Shown: positions 42,092 through 53,917 of the stretch, piece after piece
How the letters are laid out: every line of letters starts with the position of its first letter
Position numbering within the stretch: position 1 is the stretch's first letter
DNA from: Asterionellopsis glacialis
Taxonomy: Eukaryota > Bacillariophyta > Plagiogrammaphyceae > Rhaphoneidales > Asterionellopsidaceae
Assembly (NCBI GenBank): GCA_014885115.2
Contig: WKLE02000702.1
Location: 62,001 to 126,000, forward strand
Direction: 5' to 3'
Length of the DNA: 64,000 bases
The notes under the pieces: generated by a model
What the model was told of the DNA's origin: nothing
The model's input: only the letters and a program-made list of their open reading frames with translations
Database searches by the model: none
Program-made: the position numbers and the translations under genes

Positions 42092-43289
42092 CTATGAATT
42101 TAAGTATCCTTTGAAAGCAATCATCACTTGTGCGTCATGATCATCTAATGCATCCTTGTTGGACAAAACGGATCGACACTGATCAGCTGTTGTCCCAACT
42201 CTGTATGCAGTCTCTAATATTTGGTCTTTGTCGCTGTTCAGTGATAGAACCAGTTCGTTTGATTGAACCCATTTATTCAAAACTTTTAGAATCGCATCTG
42301 AGCTTCCAACGTCAGGTCGAAGCAAGTTACATGCAACTTCGTACCGATTATCACTATACGGTAACGTCAGGGCTTCTACACCCTTTAGTCCACCATCTCT
42401 TTCCCTGACTGCCCTTGTCAAAGTTTGTGCTACCTTTCGGTTGCATTTAGATGTCAATCTGATGTTAAAGTTTTCAACAAAAGTACTTGGTGCACCGATA
42501 GTAGAAACTCCAGCTGGATTGCTTTGGGATTCTGTACTGGTAGACCTTTCTAAACCACCTGACTTAAAGAATGAAGTTCTCTCTCGACGAACAGTCGCTA
42601 ACGATGTGCCATCAGGGTGTGCCGTTCCATAAAAGTAAACCTCTACACCAGCATTTTTCATTGAATTTCCTATGCATCTTGCAGCCCAGCCACTGGCACT
42701 GGCTGGAACAAAGTCATGGTTTGTTAGGCTTTTATTTTTGTTGCTATGATTTTCAGATACCTCAAATTCTTCCCCGAGTGGCATGACAGATATATGGTCC
42801 ACTAAACCAACAAATGGATGCCGAGATGGTGTATTATTATTAGACACCGTATTTTCAGGAACCGTTGACACAAGACTTCTCACTGCTTCTGTAGCAATCG
42901 ACGATGCAACAGTTGCTACATTATCTGCTCCTCCGGCTAAATGAAATGATGACCTATCGTAGGGACCATCTGCGAAAGCATGCACGATGGCAATATCTCC
43001 TCCTTTTACATTCCGTAGATCTTTGCATTGACGCTGTTGCATTCAATAAACAAGAAAAAGAGCAACATGAACAATCAAGATTTGTCAGAAACAATTGCAG
43101 AACGGCGCAATCATCTTGCAAATGAAAATGGGTGTAAAAACTGCCACCACCTTACGGCGCACTTCGTACCTGAGCTTTATCTAACAAGTCTGTTAGTATT
43201 CCAGCATAGCGAGGTTTACCTGCTGATACGTAGATGTTGCAAGCAACAAGAGAGTGACAACGAAGTAAAGCGGATGCGGACGCCTTCAT
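42092..43289 (-). CDS. Formimidoyltransferase (FTCD N-terminal) domain protein, two exons
   Basis: A 353-aa protein. Exon 1 (43289-43170) joins exon 2 (43033-42092) across GTACGA...GCAACAG (136 nt), giving TDLLDKAQ|RQCKDLRNVKGG in phase 0. The N-terminal part opens with LVACNIYVSAGKP (family form: L-[VI]-x-C-[VN]-P-N-x-S-x-G), then VHAFADGPYDRSSFHLAG and HPFVGLVDHISVMPL (family: H-P-R-x-G-x-x-D-x-[IV]-x-x-x-P-[LV]), as in formimidoyltransferase, which moves a formimino group to tetrahydrofolate. The cyclodeaminase half is absent. The usual catalytic His in the VGAVRAHDV-type region is not clearly found, so enzymatic activity is uncertain. It may be a divergent paralogue. The start ATG is in frame with no alternative upstream. 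Confidence 0.7.
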
Positions 43290-43575
43290 TACAATCAATA
43301 TGTCACAATCGGTATGTTGCTGTCGGAGATGTTTATCTCATCTTCGTTTTAGTTTTCGAGTTTTCGTTTGGCAAGGCAAGCTGAAAGTGATGAAAACGCT
43401 AACCTTATTATTTAATGATGCTTGTAAGTCTGTCCATCTGACCAAATGAGAATTGAGGTCGCAGACTCTAGCTCGTACCTGGTAGAATGAACGTCAACTT
43501 GAAACTTACGAACTTGAAACTTTGGACACTGCACTTTAAACATGACGTTTTATTGTTGATGGACACGAAAGCTGG

Positions 43576-44550
43576 ATGAATCCGAAGATGGCAGTAGCAT
43601 TGAAGTACCATTGTGCTCAAGCTCGACTTCCATTTGCTATCTCATGGCGCATATTATTTTTATGGGTTGTCCTTAGTGGTGCGGATTCTGTATATGGTTG
43701 GACATCAAAGTCGTCAAATATATTTCGAGACCGACATCATGTCATGTCGAGTGGGAATTCTAAGGAAACTCCTGTCTCCCGGTTACCGTCTCAATTGCAA
43801 TCAGTAAATAATGAAAGATACAGTGATACTACTCAAAAGATCTGGTTTGACAACGAGCGCCATCCTTTCTTGGCACTAATCACGGAACCGGATGCTTGTG
43901 ATACTGACGAACGCATAGATGCCACAGTGCAAGCTATCCATGCTGCTGTTTCTACTAATCTAATCAGCTTAGTTTCAATCCGAGTAGTCCGTCCACCACA
44001 TATATCACATGAAAATTTTGAAGATCGCGTGATAAAAATCGTACGACTGCTGATGGAACTAACGAATGAGTACAATTTCTTTGTCGTTGTGACAAGTGAT
44101 TGGGTCGATGCAGCAATTGCAGCACCTGCGCATGGTGTTCATGTGAAGGAATCGCATCGGTCACTTATTCCAGAGATTCGGCAGCGTTTTCCAAATCCAC
44201 CATTAATTGGAACTTCGGCACATAGTATATCGTCTGCTGTAGAGGCCTGGTCAATGTGCAGCCCAAATTACTTCTTTGTTGGAACTTGTTACGCAACGCA
44301 ATCACACCCCGACAAAGTAGATTTAGAAGGCCCAACATTGCCTGGGAAAGTGCGTCAAGCGTTTGTCGATGAGAAAGAGAGCGAACAAGAATTACCAATT
44401 ATACTAGCTATTGGAGGGGTTAATTCTACCAATTGTCACGAACCAGTTTGTATCTATGGCGCGGACGGCGTTGCCGTAATTCGATCTGTGCTACAAGCAT
44501 CCGACCCAGCCAAAGCAGTTCTTGACATTTTTAGCAACATGAATCAATAA
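43576..44550 (+). CDS. ThiE/TenI-superfamily protein, noncanonical, with targeting presequence
   Basis: A 324-aa single exon. A hydrophobic stretch (about residues 25-40) and Ser-rich segment (to about 90) look like a secretory and plastid presequence. The TIM-barrel part shows TenI/thiamine-phosphate-synthase motifs: HGVHVKESH, LIGTSAHSISSAVEAWS, YFFVGTCYATQSHPDK, GPTL, ILAIGGVNSTN and YGADGVAVIRSVL. The phosphate-binding end (I-G-G-V, G-A-D-G-V-A-V-[IS]-R-S) is intact. Typical ThiE residues are changed: the Asp of G-Q-E-D is replaced by the ESH of VKESH, the Asn of [IV]-[IV]-N-D is Ser in VVTSDWVD, and T-x-T-K reads TQSHP. It is thus more likely a TenI-like or new-function member than a true thiamine phosphate synthase. 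The start could also be the second Met (residue 5). Confidence 0.72.
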   Translation: MNPKMAVALKYHCAQARLPFAISWRILFLWVVLSGADSVYGWTSKSSNIFRDRHHVMSSGNSKETPVSRLPSQLQSVNNERYSDTTQKIWFDNERHPFLALITEPDACDTDERIDATVQAIHAAVSTNLISLVSIRVVRPPHISHENFEDRVIKIVRLLMELTNEYNFFVVVTSDWVDAAIAAPAHGVHVKESHRSLIPEIRQRFPNPPLIGTSAHSISSAVEAWSMCSPNYFFVGTCYATQSHPDKVDLEGPTLPGKVRQAFVDEKESEQELPIILAIGGVNSTNCHEPVCIYGADGVAVIRSVLQASDPAKAVLDIFSNMNQ

Positions 44551-46673
44551 TAGCTAAACAAATACTCTAGCAGATTAGGTAGGAACTCAAATATATGGTA
44601 TTGAACTGAAGAGAAGAAATGTCCCCCCTTCATCACCGTACTCAGCCATTTACATTTCGTTATCAGTCACTTGAAACTTATGAACTTTCCTGAAATATCA
44701 CTGATTCACCTCGGAATATTCACATTTATAGCTAAATTATCGATGACTTGACATTGCTCTCTAGAGAATCACAAATGGAGCAACTGTTACAATAAACGAA
44801 ACAGTCAACACTCACAGCATTGTTTCTTTTTTAGGTTTTCACTGCATTTCTGTGTTTCTCCTTTTCTGGTGGCAAGAACACTTTTCATAAGAAAGCGGAT
44901 TTTTTAATCGACTGGTTGGATACCTCGTGATGGGCGTAAAATAGTCGTGAAGGGATTTTTTACCAGCAAGTGGCATGCCAACACCAATTCTTCTACATGA
45001 TATGTATTTATTTTCTACCTTGAATGTTGTGCCTGTAAATTTTATAGCACCCTAAAGGCTTTAGGTCAAGTAAACGCAATAGAAATACCACAAAATATTG
45101 TTATGGGTGTAAAGTATGTCTTGAATCAGAAAGGTTGCTACGCATACTTTTGTAGCATATTCCATCGAATCACGAAAAAATTCATGTCTGTCCATCGAAT
45201 ACTCTCTCTTTTGTGAGGGTGAAAACCCAAAAAAATTAAACCACAAGGAAAAAATGTACGGTACCTGGTACCGTATCCATAGTACCGAGTTGATGTAAAA
45301 GTTCCCTGTAAATCTTGGTACTGTCCCCGTAAATTAGAATCAATTTTGATAATCGTGCATCTCCCTGTATGTCTGGGGGGGGATGGGTAAGTTCATTTCT
45401 ATTGCCTCCTAAAGAAAAACTTATATTTATTATTATTATATTTTTTTTTAAGCGTTTTCGCCAATGTTCTTTTTTATAGTGTTCAAGCAGAAGGTTCTAC
45501 TACAGTAGTTGTATCATCGTCAATATTTTCTTTTAAAAAAGTACCTGGCACTACTGAGTATCACAAATTTTTGTTCCTATCTAAATTTAAATAAAATGTT
45601 TATATATTCATTCTACAAAAGCTGTATTACATGACTACAGTAAATCACGTAATGAGTAAATCAATATCTATACAGAAGCAACAGATTCTTCTTTCTTACT
45701 GATAGTGAGTAGGATCTTTAGTTTTATACTACCATGTACGAGTAAGTAGATAATCTGTAATCTCTTATTAATACCTCTGACAAAAAAAAATATTTCGAAA
45801 AACGTCCTTTTTCCAAGACCAGTACCACATTGTTTCTATGTCGTCGGTCTTGTCTGATATTTGATTGGAGTACCTAGATTCCCGTAGGACTAATTTACAG
45901 ACTTTAAAAAGGGGGAAAATTCTATGTACTCGGAGTAGAAAGCTTTGTAATACTGTATTTTGATTTTTTGTCATGTAAAAGTTAATAATGATAGTTCAGT
46001 AATTATTGTTCTGAAATCATAAATAAGCTGTTTTAGCACATCCATGCTGCAGTTTCATATTTTTCCCACGAGTGTATGCATATAAAAAACAGGTCTTCTA
46101 TGATAAACCATTTGAAAAATAACGTTGGCGTGGCACGATTACTTTTGATTGGACCTTTTTACATATTTGGAATTCTTCTGTTCCGAAGCATTAAATGCTT
46201 CTTTTCTGTACACCGGTTACCAGAACAAGCCAGACTATGAGATCGTATATAACAAACTATAGTCGTGGTCCGGATGGAAAGATGCTCATACTGATGTATG
46301 AGATAAATTGTAGGGCTAGATATTTTTAATGTTCATGAAACAGGAAGATTCACAGTTCTTATCAGAGTACCAGGTACTATTGAAAGTGGTAGGACTATGT
46401 AGAAATCTACACAGACTACTTTAACTGACTCTTTACCAGGTACCGGTAAGTTGTAGTCCTCCGTGAAACCAAGGAAATCGCAGGCCCATTGGAAAATACA
46501 CGCCCATGGTTTTTACTGCATTTTCTATCTAGTAGATTTCCCAAGCAAATCAAGTTGCAAGTAACCAAAAAAAACATCTTTGTACCACCATCTCGCAGTT
46601 GGTTCTGTAAGGTATCTCTATCAACACACTGCTTCCCGCAAACACTTATCAAGAATTGATAATACAAGAGAAT
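44551..46673. other. Intergenic, 2.1 kb
   Basis: No supportable gene; AT-rich with poly-T/A tracts. GTAC-word clusters occur near 45256-45290 and 46365-46450. The frames at 45061-45246 and 45768-45974 have no features. Confidence 0.5.
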
Positions 46674-48365
46674 ATGGTTAATTCTGGGAATGACCAACAA
46701 GAAAATTTGAGCACAGGGCAGTGCAGCACAATGAGCCTCTCTTCGGAAAATTATTTGGCGTTCGAAGGTCGCACACTGCATGATCTTTCCGATTGTGTTC
46801 GGGGTAACCGAGCAGTTCCACTACGACTAGCGAAACGAGCTGCAAGTCGCATTGATAGGAAGGTTGCTACCTTGCGTGATTCTTTTTGTCATCTCGATGA
46901 TGAATCAGAAGTGAAAAAGATTACTTTTCTACCCAAGTTTCAACTCGAGGAAATCAAGCTTGGAGCCCTGTTGGGTCAGGGAAGTTTTTCTCAAGTTTTT
47001 GAAATTGAGTCATTCGATTTGAATGAGAAATTGCAAGATAGTTCCAGTGTTACATTTAACAACGTACAAAGAGCACACCGCTATGACTTAGCATACAGAC
47101 TTGCATCGAAGCGTCCAGAAAAATTTGTTGTCAAGTTCTTGAGACCTGAATGTCTATTTGATCCTGTCAAATTCGGTCATGCTGCATCAGGTCTAGTATG
47201 TGAAGCTCAGCTTCTGTCTTCTTTTGATCACCCTAATATCGTTGGCATTCGAGGTCTATGTATGGCAAACTCAGCATCTGAAGCATACGCGACGGCGAAA
47301 CACAATGGGTACTTCTTCATAATGGAACAATTACAAGAAAACTTGAGCGATCGTATTCGCACGTGGAAAAAGCAAAGCAAAAGACCATCATTTATCAAAC
47401 GAGTTGAGCAAAACAGAGAGCGGCAATTCTTCTTACAGCGTTTGACAATTGCACGTGACATTGCGTCTGCTTTAGAATATATACATGAGCACCGTGTAGT
47501 CTTTCGAGATTTGAAACCTGACAATATTGGTTTCGATCCGAAAGGCAACGTCAAAATGTTTGATTTCGGTTTGTCTGTGGGACTACCGAGCTCAAGTAGT
47601 GATCCTTCTACTCCATCATTCGAGGAAGAAACTTTTGATCTCACTGGGAAAGTTGGGACCTTTCGTTATATGGCACCAGAGGTTCACCGATGTGAAGCCT
47701 ACAACTGTAAGGCTGATGTGGTAAGTGGATGATCTTGATATGGTTTTTATCGTTCGAGGGGTGCTTTTATCCTAGATGATTCTCAACTTTGAGCTTCTCT
47801 CTTCCAACCCTGTCTCTGCCTTGTATTATAGTATTCTTTTAGCTTGGTATTGCACGAGCTTTTAGCCTTGGAACAACCATATGTGGACTATTCGAAGAAC
47901 ATGCACGCTACGCTAGTAGTGAACGAAGGAGAACGCCCACCAATAAATGAAACGTGGCCCTTTATTATACAGTGCATTCTTGAGGAAGGATGGTCAGATG
48001 ATGTTTTGGAACGCCCAACAATGAAAGAAATGCACTCATCCGTGCGCCAGGTTGTTGGTGTATTAGAATCTAAAATTTGTGGTAGACGCAGCGGATCCTC
48101 ATCACAGAATGCATCTCCAATATCCTCAAGATCATCCTTACGAGGATCTCGCCAAGGTTCCTTCCGCTCTTTGTTACAACTCAGAGATTCTTCGCATTCT
48201 CGAGGGTCCTCCCAAAATCTAGCAGCACTAGGTTCACTTATTAAGACAGATTCTCAACATTCTCTAGTATCCCTTCGAACCTCAGTTAACAGAACCAACT
48301 CATTCAGACAAAGAGATTCTCTCAAGTCGCTTGAAACAGCACAGAGCATTGATACCAGTACATAG
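46674..48365 (+). CDS. Protein kinase (TKL-like), two exons
   Basis: A 526-aa protein. Exon 1 is 46674-47720 and exon 2 is 47832-48365; the intron (GTAAGT...TTATAG, 111 nt) joins CKADV to YSFSLVLHELLALEQPY, restoring subdomain IX. The kinase domain starts near residue 97: LGALLGQGSFSQVFEIE (glycine loop), FVVKFLRPE (Lys), then VVFRDLKPDNIGFD (the catalytic loop has Phe in place of the usual His), VKMFDFGLSVGL (DFG) and GTFRYMAPEV (activation-segment end). All catalytic Lys/Asp residues are kept. An insert (FDLNEKLQDSSSVTFNN) sits after the Gly loop. The C-terminal 100 residues are Ser/Arg-rich (GSFRSLLQLRDSSHSRGSSQ) and may be phosphorylated. Best match by eye is the tyrosine-kinase-like group that is expanded in diatoms; the exact family is unsettled. 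The ATG at 46674 is used, since the in-frame codon at 46656 is TTG. Confidence 0.85.
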
Positions 48366-48842
48366 CATCTTTTAATGTACTTTGAAGGAAAGGAGATGTA
48401 ATAGAAATGTTGTAAAAATGTGTAAAGTATTATTTAATAGTCGTTGTGATGATACTGCTTTCGGGTATCCTCCTATTACTTTGACTTTTCATTGAATCTC
48501 AGAACAAAGAATTTCAACAACAGATTGCCTGACGAATAAATAGAGGAGATATACTACTCCAAGAGGGCTCTGTTTGGCTGCGCTGCGCATTAACATCTGC
48601 AGTGCATGAGCATCAAAAATGACTAGAGTAGCTGACCATTTAACCAATGGTCTACTAAAATACATGCAAACCTCTGTCATATCTTGTTAAGTGGAATGCA
48701 GAACCCCCTTTTTCAAAAATGATGAACGCCAATCTGTTTGCCATACAATTATCAGCATACGTTTCATACGTAGAAGACTGCTTTGTTTTCTTCTTGGCTG
48801 GCCAATCTGTGAAAGTTCATTCGTTCTCTTTCTGCCTCTCCA
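48366..48842. other. Convergent 3' spacer
   Basis: Between the kinase gene and the minus-strand RING gene. No feature was recognised beyond AT-rich tracts. Confidence 0.5.
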
Positions 48843-50016
48843 CTAGCTAGTAGAATTTGCTGATGCGGTATGATTATCCTGAATTTCTTCCCCTGTTTGC
48901 AAAGAAATATCTCTCATCCCAATATCTAAAATAATGTCCTCCGCAGATTGTCCAATTAACGCTCTACGTGTTATTTGTGCAGCAAGACCCTCTGGTCCAC
49001 TAACAACATCACAAAATTCTTGCCGACAACAAGGACACAAGGCTGATTCCTTCTTTGCTAGCCACGGAACGATACATTCTGTATGGAAAGCATGCTGACA
49101 TTCTTCCCGGGGAGACCACGTTACTGAATCCCCATCCTCATAGGGACATAGACATATAGCGCATGCAGCGGGGACAGTTCGTGATCCGTTTTGCACCGGT
49201 AAAGCATCTGCCGTAGTATCATCATCAATACCAACCCCTGAAACTCTCTGTTGTTGCCTAGTGGAGGGCAATGTCAATGCTGCAAATTCATGCTCTGTTT
49301 CATCAAGATACGCTGCAACATCACCCACAGCATACTCCTCATCAACAATTTCTGATTCCTCCCCACGTTGCGGAATGGTTTTCTTTCCATCGTCGTCCTT
49401 CTCAATTGTACATGTATCATCGACCTCATCATTTCGTTTCACTAAATCAATTTCTGTCACAATCTGTAGATTGAAAAAAATAAAAGCACAAGAGAACAAT
49501 GCATACAATTAAGAATAAGCTCAGAATCAATGTCTAGCGTTTCTATCTTTCGCGTCATGGGACTTTATAGACAACTCTTACCATTGATGTTTCTGCAACC
49601 GATTCCTTAATGTTTTTGGTACGTTCCTCCTTGATGCGTTCCTCTTGTTCGGCAAGGATCCGACGTCCATCCCCTTGACTTGCTACAATTGTAATGGGGC
49701 GACCATCAATGGTTGACCCTCGTAAAAAAACCAACCCTTCATCTGCTCCAGAACCTAAATCTTGCCCTGACCTTCGTAGTGCTGCAGCTTGTCTTAAACG
49801 AACTTCGTTTAACCGTTTTTTACGGTATGCACAGGCTGTTGGGATGACGCAACACAGCACTAAAAACATGTACCACGCCAAAAAGGCAACAAACTCATAT
49901 ATATCACGTGACTCTTCTTCTTCCGTTTGTGATCTACTATCTTGTTGAAGCAAACGCAGTGGTGCAGCACCACCACGAATCAAAAACGAAGATGCTGATG
50001 TAGAAATACCACTCAT
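48843..50016 (-). CDS. Membrane RING-H2 protein, probable E3 ubiquitin ligase (two exons)
   Basis: A 351-aa protein. Exon 1 is 50016-49582 and exon 2 is 49463-48843; the 118-nt intron (GTAAGA...CTACAG) joins SVAETSM to IVTEIDLVKRN in phase 0. Residues about 43-62 (FVAFLAWYMFLVLCCVIPTA) form one membrane span, flanked on one side by a Leu/Arg-rich N-terminus and by a basic cytosolic segment (YRKKRLNEVRLRQ). The RING-H2 finger is near the C-terminus: CAICLCPYEDGDSVTWSPRE, then CQHAFHTECIVPWLAKK and CPCCRQEF, i.e. C-x2-C...C-x-H-x2-H-x2-C...C-x2-C. Such membrane RING proteins ubiquitylate membrane or ER substrates. Substrate unknown. Asp/Glu runs (VDDTCTIEKDDDGKK) separate the span and the RING. 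Confidence 0.86.
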
Positions 50017-51072
50017 TGTACGTCAAATTTCCTTACTAGCACGCACTTTGCCTTTTCACTTGCCTGGATGAGAGATTACCTTTCTTTCCTCTTCTTTTGT
50101 AACTGGTTTCTTCTCTACGACCGGAGTTGTAATAATTAGATAGATAGATTCTCAAGTCTCAATTGTCAGTGGGACAAATCGACTAACACTAACACCACAG
50201 GTCCGGCAGTCAACACAAACCTTCTTCGCTGCTTGATTGATGCAACTCTCTGTGTGTTGATTCCCGTCGTCTAGACCTACTTCTGTTGACAGGTCAACCC
50301 GAGCTCGTTGACACAAGTACCGGTAAGACAGAGCAAGGACAGAGGAATCTGTTGGGCGATTTCGCGCTTTCAGATTCCCTTCCGCCCTTGCTTTCTAGTA
50401 GAGACTCTAGTCCTTGAGTGCTATTCCCGCCACCATGAACAAAAGGAAAAATATATATAAAGAAGTCACTCATCTATGAGTTATATCCAAGCAGACTACA
50501 GTAGTGTCCAATTAATAATCCCACACTGTACTAGGTATTAAAAATACTATCTATAAATGATATATTCTTTTCGGATATAAAAACTCCTAATGTATTCATA
50601 AGGAAAAAAAGAACGACATCTTAAATTTTTTACGATTAATGAAATTAATACATCAATGTTCTTTGTTATATTCGTATCTTTCACATATTATTTCTACTGT
50701 TCCTTGTCTGTTTTATTTAACAATATTCTGTTACATTTAACCCCCATATTTCTAGCTCTATCAGAGAACTTTTACCTGTAGTTCGTGCATTTTGATCGTG
50801 CGAAACATGTCTCGGATCGGTGATGAAAAATCTTTTCCGGTATCTTCTCAAGTTGCCAGTAGAGTGTTCCTCGGCATCATAACATGATGCTGTTATCTGA
50901 TTCGCCATTGGTCTATCCTAATTGCCGGTTTTGTTGCCTTCGTTCAAAAGAAAAGGAAAAGCCATTTGACCTTTGTTCTTGGAGCGACTCACCCAAAAAA
51001 ATCTTTTACATTCTACTCTCCGTCGATTCAGAGTTTTTTTCCTTGACGCGTTCTCCTTCCTTTTCGTAAAAG
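50017..51072. other. Divergent intergenic region, 1.1 kb
   Basis: Between the RING gene (minus) and the secreted membrane protein (plus). AT-rich, with no gene recognised; the frame at 50717-50908 and similar ones lack support. Confidence 0.5.
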
Positions 51073-52351
51073 ATGATGATGAAATCCTCTTTTGCATTGA
51101 TGAGTTTATTGGCTTTCGGTCTACACGGATATGAAACGAGTGGCAGCAACAAGAACAATAATCGTAACATATTTTTCTTCGTTTCTGGAGAAGAGAGTAC
51201 GCAACAACAACAACAAAGGCAACGACAAACAGCAGATAATGTGACCAATACTGTTGTAGATATTTGTTTTGGTTATATTGAGAATCAAACAAATCATAAC
51301 GTATGGATAAAGCCTGAGAAGATATCCTGTACCCGAGAAACAAATAATATATATGGTAATCAATGGGGTCCATCCGTTCATCAAGAAAAAAGTTGTTGTA
51401 CAGGCAATGGTCGGCATGTTGTTCAAACTAGTCGCATTGGTGGTTTTGACATACTTCCGTCGTTGCCTCTGTTACCCGGAACGACAATTGATGGTGTTGT
51501 CATAGAATCGGTACCCATTTGGAATGAAGAATTGTGGCGAAGGGTGCTAGATAAAATTGATTTTGATCCTGTCTGTCAAGCATACACAAGTGCCCTCCAA
51601 GCAACACTATGTGACCCCAAACAGGGAATAAATGTTGCTATTGAAAAAGATGAAAGGTCGAACTCGAGACCGAATGCACCACCTTTTCTTGCCAATGTAA
51701 ATATTAGTAATTCACCAAGTATGACACCGACGGAATCACAAGCACCAAGTATGACGCCATCGATAGATCCCAATCCAGTACTGCGAATATGCCGTAGATC
51801 TTGTGATATGGTATTTGATGTATGCGGACTTCCAGGTGCAAATTTTCCAGAAGACGCAGGGTATTCAGATGGTGAATCATTATGTTATAAGGCATGGGGG
51901 GGCTGGTATAATAGTCATCCTTGGTAAGTTACAACGAGTATGCATTCACTTGTTGCACACATAACCCTTTAAATTGGCAGGTTGGCTTTTCGATATCTCA
52001 CACCATCGCTGTTGAATTCTTTCAAAATACTTGTTCCATCTTGTTGATGCACAAAGCGATACAAAAGAAGATGGCTTTCCTTGTCAACGAAACCTAGAAA
52101 TTTTCGTCGAAAATAGTAACTTACTATGTCTTGATATTGCAGAACCAACTCAAAGAGAGATTGACTCATACATAAGATATCGGAAACCCCCAGTCCCTGA
52201 AGAGTGCGTTCCCCCCGAACCTGTAAATACAGGTATTATTATTGGTGCAATTATTGGCGCAGCGTGCTTTTTCTTTATGCTTGGAGGTTGTATTTGGATT
52301 TACATTCGCCGCAGACAAATGGACGTAGAAGATGTAGGTGAATTATATTAG
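51073..52351 (+). CDS. Secreted or surface type I membrane protein, Cys-rich (two exons)
   Basis: Exon 1 (51073-51923) ends before a GTAAGT donor. The in-frame partner of exon 1 is an acceptor at 52056 (GCACAAAG), giving NSHPC|DTKEDGFPCQRN and a 381-aa protein with 52057-52351. A stronger-looking acceptor at 51980 (ATTGGCAG) does not keep the frame, so this joint is the weakest in the window. A signal peptide opens the protein (MMMKSSFALMSLLAFGLHG). Ten or more Cys lie in the lumenal part, with a Pro/Ser/Thr linker (SPSMTPTESQAPSMTPSIDP) of the type found in diatom wall and surface proteins. One span near the C-terminus (IIIGAIIGAACFFFMLGGCI) is followed by IYIRRRQMD and a short acidic tail. 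Function unknown; a cell-surface or silica-associated role is inference from the linker. Confidence 0.6.
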
Positions 52352-52660
52352 ACTTTGGGGAATTGAATAAATGTGTCCTATCGAGCAGCAGAGGGGACGG
52401 ACTTCTCGTTTGTTTGGCAGTTTCAATTTAAACAATACTGTAAACGCATTTTTAAGTTCCATACATTCTTTCATAAAAACTGAAGTCACGAACAAGGTTT
52501 CCTTCAGTTTCTTTCAGTGTATTTATTACCAAAAAACGTAACTAACACTAACACTAACAAATTAAAAATATGAAATTAAGTCTGTTATGGCTTTCCACGG
52601 AAACCGATGCATTCGAGCACGGAGTAAAAGCTCAAACTGGTCGGTCAACTGCTGCTGGCA
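52352..52660. other. Intergenic, 0.3 kb
   Basis: Short spacer between two tandem plus-strand genes. The overlapping frame at 52570-52752 is in a different frame of the TBCC start region and is not supported. Confidence 0.5.
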
Positions 52661-53851
52661 ATGACAACAACAATGGCGACTTGCGAGGAGGAAGTGCAAT
52701 TTCTTTCCAACCGCAAATCACCAAAGCAAAGACGGCGACGAAAGACAGATGATTTAAACGCTTTCTGGCGATCTTTGAATAAGGATATTAGGGCTTGGAA
52801 AAATCGTCTTGAAGAGTTGACAGCGTCGAAGCAGCACGTCACGTCTAGCCAACGAGCAGAGGGTCTTGCTACGATTGAAGCATTAAATGAGGAACTCAAG
52901 AATTTGAGAAAAGAGTCATTAGCAGATTTAGATGTCCCAGAATTACCCGCTGCGGATGTACGGCAATTACACAATGAATTTACCAACCTAACAAATCTTC
53001 TAGAAAGAGCAAGGAACGATATTTGTCCTCCATCCAGATTTGTGTTTAAAAGGTATAGAGAAGCAATGCAAGATAGAGTAAATCATCAAACGAAAGAGGA
53101 AGGCAATAAATCTGAAGGTCATAATAAGCTAAGAGAAGAAAAAGAAGAAGAGGTACAGACAACAGTGCAACCCTCGGGTGCAGTTGTTCAAGAAATTTTT
53201 AATTGTAACATTCTTGTAGGTGAAACCGGTGGACTCAAAATAAATAGTCTCGACAATTCTCCCGCAAGTGACAACAAAGAGGTGGCACAACAGCAACATG
53301 ATTTGACTGAATCGGCGTCTCTTCTTATTCAGAACATAAATCAATGCGAGATAACAGTGTTGCGCCCTTACAAGGCGTTACACATGGTTAATGTCTCTGA
53401 TTGTACGGTGCGGATAAATCCACCAGTTCTCGGTGCTGTTCATATTACATCTTGCCATCGTGTTAGCCTTCACATGAAGTCTCATCAACTGCGCCTTCAT
53501 GATTCCACGAATCTTAGCTGTTATGCAAGTGTAAGTTCCGGCCCTATTCTGGAAGACTGTAATAATATTTTGTTCTACTGTGATCCGAACGACAAAGAAA
53601 ATCAAGTTCGCGATGCGAAAGATTTCAACTGGCTAAAAAATGGTGTTCATAGCCCAAACTATTCGGTAGTACAGTTAGAATCCGTGAGTATGACTCATTC
53701 AAATGGTGGTAATGTCTCACACCAACATGTTCCTACTCGGAATTTGAAAATCACCACTTCCATGGGTTCTGACACCGAGAACAATGACAGGATTGATCAT
53801 AGTAATGTCGCCTCAGAATCAGAGGAGGAGGACGATGAGGACGAATTATGA
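52661..53851 (+). CDS. TBCC: Tubulin-folding cofactor C (TBCC-domain protein)
   Basis: A 396-aa single exon. TBCC is the GTPase-activating cofactor that completes alpha/beta-tubulin dimer release. The N-terminal half is a helical bundle: KQRRRRKTDDLNAFWRSLNK, RLEELTASK, AIEALNEELKNLR (spectrin-like). After a Glu-rich linker comes the C-CAP/TBCC beta-helix: VVQEIFNCNILVG, VSDCTVRINPPVLGAVHITS, HQLRLHDSTNLSCYASVSSG, PILEDCNNILFY. This has the Q-[LI]-R-[LI]-H form, where the Arg is the catalytic finger in human TBCC. The C-terminus is acidic (EEEDDEDEL). The ATG at 52661 is the first of two close Met codons (MTTTMATC). Confidence 0.9.
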   Translation: MTTTMATCEEEVQFLSNRKSPKQRRRRKTDDLNAFWRSLNKDIRAWKNRLEELTASKQHVTSSQRAEGLATIEALNEELKNLRKESLADLDVPELPAADVRQLHNEFTNLTNLLERARNDICPPSRFVFKRYREAMQDRVNHQTKEEGNKSEGHNKLREEKEEEVQTTVQPSGAVVQEIFNCNILVGETGGLKINSLDNSPASDNKEVAQQQHDLTESASLLIQNINQCEITVLRPYKALHMVNVSDCTVRINPPVLGAVHITSCHRVSLHMKSHQLRLHDSTNLSCYASVSSGPILEDCNNILFYCDPNDKENQVRDAKDFNWLKNGVHSPNYSVVQLESVSMTHSNGGNVSHQHVPTRNLKITTSMGSDTENNDRIDHSNVASESEEEDDEDEL

Positions 53852-53917
53852 AATACTGAGGTAATAAATGATAATACTAAAAAAATCTACAAAGAAATAT
53901 TGTCCGTCAATTTGGTG

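Noticed and set aside
52013..52015. TGA as a selenocysteine codon in the surface protein
   Set aside because: Exon 1 does not splice into this frame, and no SECIS-like structure was evident; kept only as one explanation in the findings.
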